Both the position numbers and the translations under genes were made by a program. From Trichobilharzia regenti (lineage: Eukaryota; Platyhelminthes; Trematoda; Strigeidida; Schistosomatidae), in the NCBI GenBank assembly GCA_944472135.2, contig OX235263.1:86770721-86834720 (forward strand): a stretch of 64,000 nucleotides of DNA, in the 5' to 3' direction. Under the pieces are notes generated by a model. The model had not been told where the DNA came from. It saw only the letters and a list, made by a program, of their open reading frames with translations, and did no database searches. This document shows positions 41,847 to 51,102 of the stretch, in pieces. Within the stretch, counting starts at the first letter, position 1, and the number at the start of each line of letters is the position of its first letter.

Positions 41847-43829
41847 CGGATTCAGACAGTTGGTGACAGTTTGGACAGTCACCGTTCATCTTTCCTGATA
41901 CCGGCCAAGTCCTCTTTGAACAAGCAATATCTGGAACATTTTTGGAATTGGGTCAAGTTCAACAATGCCTGGGTCAAAGAAGGGACAGAGGTCTTGGATG
42001 CAAACAGGAAAGTAGGTCATGTTGACTTGTCTGTTAATTGTAACGATGTGTCTGATGTTAAACATGACATGGTTGATGTTACTGTTTCGCCGTCCAGGGA
42101 TAATAGGAACATCAAACTCCCTAAATTTGAACCACGGTGTTTCGGTGGAAACCCAGCTGATTATTTACCATTTGTAAAGGAGTTTGAGATCACGCTGAGT
42201 AGTTTTTTACTAAGTGATGAATTGAAATTGGTGTATTTGATGAGGTACTGCACTGGAGTTGCTTCAAGAGCTATACAGTGCTGTAAGCTCATGCCCCCTA
42301 ATGAGAGATACGCTGAGGCTATGAGCATATTACGTCAAAGGTTTGGAAGACCTTCAATGATTGTAAGGAACGTATTCGAAGCTGTCAAAGGTAACGGCAG
42401 TCAACTTCAAGATGACTCCAAGGCACTTACTGAGTTTTTAGATAATCTTATGACTTATAAGAATACCTTGATTTCGATGAATTGCATGAGTGACCTCAAC
42501 TCGAGCTCAGTCCTAGAGGTAATTGCAAGGCGCCTACCTACTCGACTGCAAAAAAGGTGGGTGAAGATAAACTCCCGTATAGAGGAGGAAAGTGTCGAGC
42601 CAAGGTTTGATGATATTCTGAGACTGGTGAAGGACAGTGTCAACCAGGCGATGGGCAAATTCGCCAGCATTTTGCATTCTAAGGTAGAACCTAAGGAACC
42701 AGTGAATATAAGGAAGGCATTTGTGGTGAAGTCTCAAGACACAACGAGAAAGGATGAGTGTATTGTTTGCCATAACATGCATCAATTGAGTGATTGTAAT
42801 CGCTTTATCGCTATGTCACCCGTAGAAAGGTTAAAAATGGCAAAGCAGAAGCGGCTGTGTTTCAGTTGTTTAAAGATTGGGCATACAAAGTGGAATTGTA
42901 AGGCGACAAACAAGGGAAGTAGTGGTTTAACGGATATGCACCCACTTCTGAGGACAGTGAACGAACCTGGGAATTCGGTTAATTGTAATAGTATCTCTAG
43001 ACCCCTTGACATCCCACAAGTTTTCTTAGGGGTATTACCAGTTAAGGTGAAAGGACCGAAATCTTCAGTAGAGACTTATGCATTGTTGGATAATGGTTCA
43101 GACGTTACATTGATAGATGCTGAACTGGCTGGTTGCTTGGGTATTAAAGGCCCAAAGCAACCCTTGGTTGTAAATACTTTCAATTCTGCGAAAACAGTAG
43201 TATGTGAGCGAGTGTCATTTCAGTTAGAATCCTTGGCTACTGGGGAAACCGTGGAAGTGGATACTGCTTACACTACCTCCAGTATGAAACTTGGCGAAGC
43301 TATAGTACCTAGTCGTGAAACGGTTGTCGGTAAGCCATACCTGTGTGACATACCTCTTCCAACACTGCAAGATGGAAGAGTGAGAGTACTCATTGGATGT
43401 AGTGTGCCAGAAGCTCACAAGGTATTAGAAGAGAGATTTGGAGGTAGAGATGATCTGTTCGCGACGAAAACACCACTGGGATGGACAGTGAGAGGACCTA
43501 TACCCATAGTCCACATATCATCATTAGTTGCAAACGATGGGGACAAACTAGAAACTATGATTAAAAATATGTATGACAAGGAGTTTTGTGACTGCGGTGT
43601 CCCAGAGAAGGGTCGTTCTGTAGAAGACTTAAAAGCAGTTAAAATAGCCGAGGAGTCTTGTAAATACGAAAACGGGCGTTTCAGCGTTGGCCTACCATGG
43701 AGATTCAAAGATAGACAGTTGGTTTGTAATAGGAAAGTTGCTCTTAAGAGACTAATGGGTTTACAGAAGAAATTTCTGTCAGATGCAGAACTCTGGTCCA
43801 AATATAAGGATTCGTCGATAAACATATAA
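41847..43829 (+). CDS. BEL Gag, zinc knuckles, aspartic protease and start of RT
   Basis: Open from just after TGA at 41844-41846 to TAA at 43827-43829 (about 660 codons). No ATG stands near the start; the first potential start is TTG at 41871, so initiation is unclear. The capsid-like part contains PKFEPRCFGGNPADYLPF (near residue 80), as in BEL Gag, and RQRFGRPSMIV. Zinc knuckles lie near 296 and 330 (CIVCHNMHQLSDC; CFSCLKIGHTKWNC). The protease active site is LLDNGSDVTLID near 406. The domain LGWTVRGP follows near 535, typical of the start of BEL Pol. The frame ends inside the N-terminus of the reverse transcriptase because of a one-base shift near 43810, and the next frame overlaps by one base (TAATG). 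Confidence 0.85.
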   Translation, partial: RIQTVGDSLDSHRSSFLIPAKSSLNKQYLEHFWNWVKFNNAWVKEGTEVLDANRKVGHVDLSVNCNDVSDVKHDMVDVTVSPSRDNRNIKLPKFEPRCFGGNPADYLPFVKEFEITLSSFLLSDELKLVYLMRYCTGVASRAIQCCKLMPPNERYAEAMSILRQRFGRPSMIVRNVFEAVKGNGSQLQDDSKALTEFLDNLMTYKNTLISMNCMSDLNSSSVLEVIARRLPTRLQKRWVKINSRIEEESVEPRFDDILRLVKDSVNQAMGKFASILHSKVEPKEPVNIRKAFVVKSQDTTRKDECIVCHNMHQLSDCNRFIAMSPVERLKMAKQKRLCFSCLKIGHTKWNCKATNKGSSGLTDMHPLLRTVNEPGNSVNCNSISRPLDIPQVFLGVLPVKVKGPKSSVETYALLDNGSDVTLIDAELAGCLGIKGPKQPLVVNTFNSAKTVVCERVSFQLESLATGETVEVDTAYTTSSMKLGEAIVPSRETVVGKPYLCDIPLPTLQDGRVRVLIGCSVPEAHKVLEERFGGRDDLFATKTPLGWTVRGPIPIVHISSLVANDGDKLETMIKNMYDKEFCDCGVPEKGRSVEDLKAVKIAEESCKYENGRFSVGLPWRFKDRQLVCNRKVALKRLMGLQKKFLSDAELWSKYKDSSINI

Positions 43830-46800
43830 TGAAGGGTTACGTTGAAAGACTAGTTGATCAGAGTGAGCCAGGGAAGTGGTATTTGCCCCATCATCCCGTC
43901 TTTAACCCGAGGAAGCCAGGTAAACTCCGTGTGGTGTTTGATTGTTCTGCGAAACATGAAGGAGTCTCTTTAAATGATAATCTGTATAGTGGCCCAGATT
44001 GCGTGAGCTCATTAGTGGGACTGCTATTAAGATTCAGAAAGTTTACAGTTGCTGTCGCGGCGGATATTGAGGAAATGTTCCTACAGGTGAAGGTGCCAGA
44101 GAGTGACAGAGATCACTTGAGGTTTTTGTGGTTTGATGACGGTCCTTGTGGTAAGGTGTCAGAATATAGGATGACAGTGCATCCATTTGGTGCCACGTCC
44201 TCCCCGTTTTGTGCTAATTTTGCTCTACGAAAGGCAGTGTCCACATTTGGTTCTAATGATTTGCTGGACGTCATAGATTGTTGCTTCTACGTGGATGATT
44301 GTTTAGCCTCCTTCGATGATGATAAGTCTGCAGTTAGATTTGCAACAAGCATCACTGAAGTGTTAGCTAAGGCCGGCTTTCGTCTAACTAAGTGGGTCTC
44401 GAACAGCCTAGACGTTTTGAAGCATATAGATCCAGAAGACAGAGCACCTACCGTACGAGATTTGCCTGTTGATACTCTACCAGTTGAACGCACATTAGGT
44501 ATGCGATGGGATGTGAACTCTGATACCTTTGGATTTAGTGTTGGTGATATTGATAAGCCAGTTACTCGGAGAGGTGTGCTCTCTGTGTTGTCGTCCGTGT
44601 TTGACCCACTTGGATTAGTAGCACCTTATCTACTTCCGGCTAGGAGGTTATTTCAAGAGACATGCAGGAAAGGGTTACAGTGGGATGAACCATTAAGTGA
44701 GAGGCAGAGAGAAGAGTGGAAGGGGTGGGTTAACAGTTTAAGAATGCTGAATCTACATTCCGTCTCACGTCCACTTAAGCCGTCGAGAAATCATGATATA
44801 ATTGACTTCCATGTTTTTTCTGATGCCTCTGAGGTTGGATTTGGTGCAGCCGTATACATCAGAACCACCTTAAGGAATGATATAGATGTTAGCCTGGTGA
44901 TGGGTAAATCTAGAGTTGCACCTCTAAAGACGGTTTCGATTCCGAGATTAGAACTTAATGCGGCCTTACTAGCTGCGCAGTTATTCACAACGGTGTGTAA
45001 AGAGTTGGATTACCCCAAGCATCCCGTAACGTTTTGGACTGATTCGATGTCTGTGATATATTATATACGCAACGAGTCAGCAAGATATGCATGTTTTGTA
45101 GCTAACAGAGTATCTCAAATTCGTGAACTAACAACTGTTGAGCAGTGGAGGTACGTACCGTCTGGAAAAAATCCAGCTGATCTAGCCTCGCGAGGAGTTA
45201 TTGATATGAATGTGGTTAAAAATAAGTGGTGGAAAGGTCCAGAGTTCTTGCTAAGGGCTGATAGTATGTGGCCTCGTAGAGAAGATGAACCACCGATAAA
45301 CGAGTGTGCCTTGGAGTTGAAGACAAGTGTCAGTTTAACATCTACTCAAGAAAGACATTCAGGTTTACATCCACTTTTTAAATATTATTCTTCTTGGTAC
45401 AAACTACTGAAAGCGGTTGCGTGGTTGACACGATATGTTACGTATTTAAAGGTCATGCATCTTGCGGGATACGAAAATATGAATGTGGGGCCTTTGAGAG
45501 TCGAAGATATTAGAAATGCAGAGTTAGCGATTTTGAGGGCTGCTCAGTGGGAAGCGTGGGGTGAGATTGCCAAGGAGGATAGTCCCGATTTCGCAGATTT
45601 CAAGGTGCGGTTAGATAGATTATCTCCGATAGTTTCCGAAGGGATCGCTAGAGTTGGTGGACGTCTACAAATGTTAGAATCGTCATATGAGACCCGTCAT
45701 CCGGCTTTATTACCTTGCTACCATCCAGTCACTGATCTCATTATAAGACACTACCATGTTCTTGAAGGTCATTTGGGTACTTCGCAAGTACTATCAAGTA
45801 TTCGATGTAAGTTCTGGATAGTGAAGGGAGGTACCGCTGTCCGTAAAATAATTGATAAGTGCATGGAATGTAAACTCCGAAATGCTCGTCCAGTACAGCA
45901 GATGATGGCACCACTCCCAGCGTGGCAAGCTTCTGAAGGGAATTATCCATTTGAGTACGTTGGGGTGGATTTGTTCGGACCTTTTGTAGTGAAGAGAGGC
46001 AGAACCCTATGTAAAAGATATGGCTGTTTATTCACCTGTTTGAAAATGAGAGCTGTGCATATTGAGATGGTTCATACGCTAACTACTGATTCATTCGTGC
46101 TAGCATTACATAGATTTATAAATCGCCGGGGTGTACCGAAGATGATGTTCAGCGACAGAGGGACTAATTTTGTTGGCTGTCACGCCGAGCTTAAAGAGTA
46201 CTTCGAAGGTCCCCAAACGAGAGTTCATGAAGAGTTACTGAAAAGGAACATCGAGTGGCACTTCAACCCACCACATGCCAGCCATAGAGGTGGGCTATGG
46301 GAAAGACTTATAGGAATTATCAAGCGTATTTTAAGCTCCATAATTAAAAACCAGAGTTTGAATGACGAAACGCTGGAGACATTTTTTTGTGAAGCTGAAC
46401 GAATATTAAATGACCGGCCGTTATCACCTGTGAGGGACGACGTCAAGGATTTTGATGTGTTAACCCCAAATAAATTATTGTTATTGAGAGGCAACCCTGG
46501 CATAGAGGACTCAAGCGGGGAAGGAATACCTACGATTAAAAGATGGAAACAAGCCAGGCACATGAAAGATATATTTTGGAAAAGATGGTTAAAGGAGTAT
46601 GTTCTAACACTGCAAACCAGGGACAAGTGGAAAAAGTTGTGCCGAAACTTAAAGGTTGGTGACATAGTATTAGTAGCAGATAAATGTGCCACAGGTAGGT
46701 GGCCTTTAGGAGTGGTAGTAAGGCTACTCTGTGGTGGTGATGGATTGGTGAGGACGGTTGAGGTGAGAACAAGTTGTGGTATGTTGGTGCGAGATATTAG

Positions 46801-46873
46801 AAAACTGTGTCTACTGGAAGGTGCTGAGGGTCGAGAGTCGGAGGATGAAACACTAGACGATTTTCCAACCTAG
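43829..46873 (+). CDS. BEL reverse transcriptase, RNase H and integrase
   Basis: An open frame of 1014 codons beginning ATG in TAATG. Reverse transcriptase motifs: RVVFDCSAKHEG, AADIEEMFLQV, HPFGATSSPFCANF and the active site YVDDCLAS (about 154). Next the Pao-type connection SSVFDPLGLVAPYLLPAR, RNase H with FSDASEVGFGAAVY (about 330) and FWTDSMSVIYYI (about 404), the integrase zinc domain (HVLEGHLG; CMECKLRNARP) near 640-690, and the catalytic core with VGVDLFGPF (about 713), FSDRGTNFVGC (about 774) and GGLWERLIG (about 822) giving the D, D, E triad. The C-terminal DUF5641-like part holds VGDIVLVAD. All catalytic residues seem intact. The true start lies upstream in the previous frame, so this is the 3' part of a Pol frame broken near 43810. 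Confidence 0.9.
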   Translation: MKGYVERLVDQSEPGKWYLPHHPVFNPRKPGKLRVVFDCSAKHEGVSLNDNLYSGPDCVSSLVGLLLRFRKFTVAVAADIEEMFLQVKVPESDRDHLRFLWFDDGPCGKVSEYRMTVHPFGATSSPFCANFALRKAVSTFGSNDLLDVIDCCFYVDDCLASFDDDKSAVRFATSITEVLAKAGFRLTKWVSNSLDVLKHIDPEDRAPTVRDLPVDTLPVERTLGMRWDVNSDTFGFSVGDIDKPVTRRGVLSVLSSVFDPLGLVAPYLLPARRLFQETCRKGLQWDEPLSERQREEWKGWVNSLRMLNLHSVSRPLKPSRNHDIIDFHVFSDASEVGFGAAVYIRTTLRNDIDVSLVMGKSRVAPLKTVSIPRLELNAALLAAQLFTTVCKELDYPKHPVTFWTDSMSVIYYIRNESARYACFVANRVSQIRELTTVEQWRYVPSGKNPADLASRGVIDMNVVKNKWWKGPEFLLRADSMWPRREDEPPINECALELKTSVSLTSTQERHSGLHPLFKYYSSWYKLLKAVAWLTRYVTYLKVMHLAGYENMNVGPLRVEDIRNAELAILRAAQWEAWGEIAKEDSPDFADFKVRLDRLSPIVSEGIARVGGRLQMLESSYETRHPALLPCYHPVTDLIIRHYHVLEGHLGTSQVLSSIRCKFWIVKGGTAVRKIIDKCMECKLRNARPVQQMMAPLPAWQASEGNYPFEYVGVDLFGPFVVKRGRTLCKRYGCLFTCLKMRAVHIEMVHTLTTDSFVLALHRFINRRGVPKMMFSDRGTNFVGCHAELKEYFEGPQTRVHEELLKRNIEWHFNPPHASHRGGLWERLIGIIKRILSSIIKNQSLNDETLETFFCEAERILNDRPLSPVRDDVKDFDVLTPNKLLLLRGNPGIEDSSGEGIPTIKRWKQARHMKDIFWKRWLKEYVLTLQTRDKWKKLCRNLKVGDIVLVADKCATGRWPLGVVVRLLCGGDGLVRTVEVRTSCGMLVRDIRKLCLLEGAEGRESEDETLDDFPT

Positions 46874-46876
46874 GGC

Positions 46877-47500
46877 GTCAACCTGGGAAGGGTTGTAGGC
46901 GTACTGGTGTAAGTCCTACAATTCTTCAAAGGATAGCGCATCAATAAGCAGCCCAACGTGCTCGGTGTGTGATTTTGTACATATGTTCATGTTGTATATA
47001 CTGAACTGATATCATCTGCCACCTAGCTGTTGGTAATTCTGTTTGTGTCCGGACGACTTCCACTTGGATCACCAACCTGAGAAGGAATGTAGGCGTACTG
47101 CTGTAAGTCCTACAGTTCTTCAAGGGTAGTTTGTCGTGTCAGAATCCACAACATTTGATGTAGTGATTGTACATATGTTTGTGTTAAATAGTTAAGTGAG
47201 TTCCAATTATTGTAATTGTTGAATAATCTTGTTTGTGTCCGTACATTCCACAACTTACAATGGTCAACCTGCTAAGGTTTGTAGGCGTACTGGTGTTAGC
47301 CCTGCGATTCTTCAAAGGAATTCCATCAAGACATGAACTGCGAGTTTGTGTGCACTGTTTGTATATATGTGTGGTGTGTCATATAAGTTGGTGTTTTTTG
47401 GATTCATTGTGTTTACTCGTTGTTTTCGTACCTTGTTTTTATTGCATAATTTTGTTAAAATTTTCGTCGTGATTACTTCTGAAATTGTGTCCACTCTTCT
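46877..47500 (+). repeat. Three tandem repeats of about 193 bases after BEL pol
   Basis: Units begin at about 46877, 47070 and 47263 with the shared words CAACCTG, then TGTAGGCGTACTG and TCTTCAAAGG or close forms, then a variable part and TTTGTGTCC near the end. Similarity between units is partial, so the array is old. It is noncoding, between the pol stop (46873) and the 3' LTR, and may contribute to RNA packaging, export or length; its function is unknown. Confidence 0.75.
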
Positions 47501-48024
47501 ACATCCATGAATGAATTGATTGATGTTAAGGACAGCAGATGGGGCGTATACGCCGGGGAGGCTAGGCTATTGCTGAGAATGAAACGCACACGGAGATAAT
47601 TGTTAGCTGCGGTCCGACACGCCGGGGAGAATGAGTGTAAACGACTGAGGCTTGCATGCGTCACCGCTACTAGAACTGAGGCAGAATGAGTGACAAGCGA
47701 TTTCAGTGGTAATTGGTAGTGAGTAGATAAGAGGATGTGCGTAGATTATCATGGGTTGGTGCTATGGTCACGTTGCATTCTGCAAAAGTCATTCTAGCAA
47801 GTGGCGATTGTGTTGCAAGATGTCAAGAGGAGGTCTCTGTCTGGAGGCGCAGGTCGTCAGCGATGTGTGAGATTGTGCTGTGGGTATGCTTGTGGTGTGT
47901 TGGCTTTTCTGTTTGTTTTCCATTTCAGCTCTGTCCGTGTGACCCAGGTTCTCGCAATGGCATCCAAGTCAACGTGCATTGGTCGTGAAGGAAAAAAGCG
48001 TTGGATCCCTTTTTTGCCGGGGAG
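47501..48024 (+). other. BEL 3' untranslated internal region
   Basis: No conserved coding. It ends with GCCGGGGAG just before the partial LTR, a possible short polypurine tract. Small open frames here overlap on both strands and show no family match. Confidence 0.45.
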
Positions 48025-48245
48025 TGTCAATGGAGTTGAAGATTGAACGATCAATTCATGGTTGTTTGCTCAAAATCAATTTCTCCAATTTTCGCGGAGG
48101 CATCAATACGACAGTCATCGTCTCATTGGTCGCTGTTCAGAAAGAAGTCAGGAGACAACCGTCAGAAACCATAGTTGTAAATCTTAGTTCTACAATGGCT
48201 ATATGTTGGTGTTAGAATAAATAATTCTCGAGTCGCCAAACTGGG
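48025..48245 (+). repeat. BEL 3' LTR, truncated
   Basis: Matches the first 221 bases of the LTR (TGTCAATGGAGTTGAAG up to GTCGCCAAACTGGG), then stops abruptly. The last 112 bases of the LTR are missing and the sequence continues with a copy of 41179-41505. Confidence 0.9.
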
Positions 48246-48573
48246 CAAACACAAGCAGCCGTTTGACGGGGGCAGGGGCCCTACTATATTTAGGTGTATA
48301 TGATGGAACCGAACGTTGGGGGTCGCATACGTCCCCAACGGCGTGATGTTATGCTTGGTGACTTTAGCACGTTGGCATTGCATACAAGTAGGTGTCCATT
48401 GACGCACATTACGGTTGATGACGGGCCACACAAATCTGGCTGATATCAACTTGGGCCACCGTATCGAAGCTGGACGTTACCCCGGTCGGAGGTTCTTTGA
48501 TCTGAGCGGGTTGTCGGTTGTCGCGGCCGAAATGCTCAGGTTGGATGCAGTAGCCTCTACCACCCTATCGGCC
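48246..48573 (-). pseudogene. Second copy of the gypsy-1 flank (integrase zinc region)
   Basis: Almost identical to 41179-41505 (one extra G in the GGGGG run near 48318), including CGGCC just before the following LTR. On the minus strand it carries ARFVWPVINRNVRQW and CMQCQRAKVTKHN. It is the sequence normally found to the left of the BEL element, here repeated inside its 3' end. Confidence 0.92.
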
Positions 48574-48906
48574 TGTCAATGTAGTTGAAGATTGAACGAT
48601 CAATTCATGGTTGTTTGCTCAAAATCAATTTCTCCAATTTTCGCGGAGGCATCAATACGACAGTCATCGTCTCATTGGTCGCTGTTCAGAAAGAAGTCAG
48701 GAGACAACCGTCAGAAACCATAGTTGTAAATCTTAGTTCTACAATGGCTATATGTTGGTGTTAGAATAAATAATTCTCGAGTCGCCAAACTGGGTTCTGG
48801 TTTTCGCGTCCGTTCGTACTAAGCGTTTCTGAGAAGCTTCGAGGAACAGCGTGAGTTCCAGCGTAGCAGGAGCTGGACATTAACGGTTCACGAGACGTGG
48901 CTGACA
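48574..48906 (+). repeat. Complete BEL LTR at the right end
   Basis: TGTCAATGTAGTTGAAG to GAGACGTGGCTGACA, 333 bases, followed by CGGCC and gypsy-1 gag sequence. Its first 221 bases are nearly the same as the truncated LTR at 48025, while its last third differs at several positions from the 5' LTR. Confidence 0.92.
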
Positions 48907-49382
48907 CGGCCACTTCGGCTAATTCGGGTAAGGGGGACTTGTAGATTCGGGCAAAAATGCCCTGAATCACCTGTGGTAATTTTTGTAACCACAGCTTTTT
49001 TAGGAATGTATCGTCTACCTTGAAGTCTGCGACCAACTGTTTCTTCTGTCGTAACAACTGAGTGGGCTTTCGGTCGACAAGGTGAACATCGCGGAAGAGT
49101 TATTGCACTTTCTGTTGGTCAGTGAGTGCAACGCGCTTAATTAGCGCCTGCCTGAGCCGCTCATACAAGTCGGGGGACGGATCCTCGAGGACGTCAGATA
49201 CCCTCTCCATGACATTCTCAGGGAGACTCACTATTACCAGGTTTACCCTCGTTTCTCGTGAGTGTATATGTTTGAGGGCGAACAAAGCTGCTACGTGGTT
49301 GAACCATGCAACAGGACGATGTGTCCAGAAGGTTGGGAGCTGCAAAGTTATAGCCATCTGTGAAGTATTGTTGTCAGCCATT
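48907..49382 (-). pseudogene. Gypsy-1 gag, N-terminal part
   Basis: On the minus strand, ATG at 49382-49380 opens MADNNTSQM, then LQLPTFWTHRPVAWF, HIHSRETRVNLVIVSLPENV, ERVSDVLEDPSPDLYERLRQ, VALTDQQKVQ and a stop near 49100. The reading continues in another frame with LLRQKKQLVADFKVD, LWLQKLPQVIQG and LPELAEVAVSA, where the BEL element has inserted. The capsid motif order matches Gag of the CsRn1/Boudicca-type gypsy elements of flukes. The rest of gag is on the other side of the BEL element. Frameshifted, so dead. Confidence 0.75.
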
Positions 49383-49563
49383 ATACGGACAGAGCGATAT
49401 ACTAACGGAGTGATACGACAAATACACGTGAAAAAAAGACCAGTAAAAATTTGTAACTCTATGTGAAAAATATAAAAGATAGTCAATATGAAAAAGAACT
49501 AAAACCACGACAAGCTAAAATGGAGGCAAACGATGAAAATACGGGCTCACCACTTGTAAGAGC
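49383..49563 (-). other. Gypsy-1 leader between LTR and gag
   Basis: Minus-strand leader of about 180 bases. TGGTGAGCCCG at 49553-49543 (minus strand) follows a CTCTTACA at the probable LTR end, and could be the primer binding site; in that case the LTR would extend to 49555. T-rich stretch follows. Confidence 0.5.
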
Positions 49564-49935
49564 TGTTACGGCTTAAAGCAGACCTCAACTCTAGACACTC
49601 TTACAAAACGTCTTCACCGTTTTATGACCTTAGCTGTACTCTGCTTAACGTGCGAATGCTGACGAACGGAATCAAGGTAAAAAGACTTGATATTACAAGT
49701 GTATCTGGGACAGTTATATTTTACACAAACGAAATATGAAATTCGATAAATAAAGAGGTTGTGCAACTTATCTGCTGACGTCACTGATGGTAGGCTCGGA
49801 GAGTGTGCTGAATGAATGCGCAACGAGATAGCGAACCAACGCAGGTACGGAAGAGTCACAACTCAAAAGACAAAGATGTGCCAAACGATGGGTGAGAGAG
49901 TTTGAACAAAGTTCAAGGGTACAACGTGCACTACA
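49564..49935 (-). repeat. Gypsy-1 LTR, right copy (5' LTR of a minus-strand element)
   Basis: TGTTACGGCTTAAAG to GTGCACTACA on the plus strand, nearly identical to 38581-38950. It stands upstream of the minus-strand gag, as a 5' LTR should. Confidence 0.75.
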
Positions 49936-50817
49936 AATCCTTCATGGATAACAAGGTACTTTTTCGACAAAAATAGCTGAAGGTACCAAAAACTAAACGG
50001 TGTGGAAGAGAAATGAACAGATAGCAGGGATAAAAGAGGTATCGAAGGATTCAGCTCGGCAAGCTGCAAATGATAATTACAATTTCAGATAGTTAGGATG
50101 AGATGAAAAAGAAATAGTAAGGGAAAATAGTTGGAATTCATTGTTTTTCAGTCAGATACCGGAAGTTAACAAGCAAAAGTCGTGAGTGGATGTAATTCCT
50201 TGGTAAAAAGCAAAAGTTGGGACTGATAACACCGTGCTAAAATTAATGGAGAAAGAACTTATAGTTCAGATGAAAATAAAGAAAAAGTAAAATTCCGAAA
50301 GTCAGGGTTGAAGGTTTGGACTATCACTCAATTGAGACGACTAGAGATGAAAACTTCAGATTTTCTCTATAATCAACGCTAGGTCAATGAAAATGAACTA
50401 TTAAGAACAAAAACAACAGCTATTAACTGATAATAATCCTCCTATAGGAGTAATAAAGATTCTTAAAAGGAGGCAAATTGAGTCAAGGATAGAGTTTGTC
50501 AAAAAAACAACAACAGAATAACCGGTAAATAACCACAGATATAGCACCCAATAGATAATATCCAACGTAAAACTTCGAAAAATTGCACACACTCACCGAA
50601 GTGAGCCTGATACATCCCATAGAACATACCTCTCAAACCTGTAGAGGACAAGGTCAGTGAAAACAGAGTTTGTACAATAACTCCAAGGCGTAAATGTATC
50701 TCAAATGTATTTCTGTGTGTAGAATGTGAAAAGTCGAAAGTTTCTAGCAGATATTGCGTGTAAATAGCTTGCCTACGGTATGAAAGAGTTCAAATGCAAA
50801 TGTAAAGCAAGCAATGA
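49936..50817. other. Spacer between the two gypsy elements
   Basis: No firm gene. On the minus strand, 50063-49940 is an open stretch of about 40 codons (AELNPSIPLLSLLSVHFSS) preceded by TTTGCAG, an acceptor-like site, but there is no clear donor and it runs into the LTR. AT-rich elsewhere. Confidence 0.35.
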
Positions 50818-51000
50818 TCTAGCACTCCGACTTGGTCCCGAAATATATCGAGTGATTTGGACAATCAATTGTGGTGTTTTGCTTTGGCTATGGTACACGA
50901 GAAACGAATAATATAGAAGTTGTTGGTATAAGATCTCGCGTTAGTCTACTCCGTACAATTCGCGAACGTGATTACCATCCGCCGCTAAACTTGTGAGCCC
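50818..51000 (+). repeat. Gypsy-2 5' LTR, partial
   Basis: GGTCCCGAAATATATCG and the following GATTTGGACAATCAATTG, GGTACACGAGAAACGAATA, TTGTTGGTATAAGATCT match 63130-63250 in the 3' LTR. The first part of the LTR (TGTAGCGG onward) is absent, so the left end is truncated or replaced. The right limit is not certain. Confidence 0.75.
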
Positions 51001-51102
51001 AACCGCGAGCTTCATCTTCTATAAATACGCAAGTAACCCCGGTGAGTTCGTTCCTTTTTATATTTGTTCTTGTACTATATTTTATACGACATACTTTTCA
51101 TC

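Larger units (their letters stand above)
41506..48906 (+). mobile_element. BEL/Pao LTR retrotransposon, almost complete, with rearranged 3' end
   Basis: LTR 41506-41838, Gag-protease-RT start (41847-43829), RT to integrase (43829-46873), tandem repeats, a partial LTR 48025-48245, a repeat of the outer flank 48246-48573, and a full LTR 48574-48906. CGGCC stands before the first LTR (41501-41505) and after the last (48907-48911), a 5-base target duplication. It inserted in the gag region of the minus-strand gypsy-1. Its similarity in type is to the Pao/Saci-1-like elements known in schistosomes. Confidence 0.9.

Noticed and set aside
41871..41873. TTG as true start of BEL Gag
   Set aside because: It is only the first alternative start in an open frame; there is no evidence that it is used, so the start is left undecided.
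49940..50063. Host exon on the minus strand
   Set aside because: Acceptor-like TTTGCAG and about 40 open codons exist, but there is no supported donor or partner exon.
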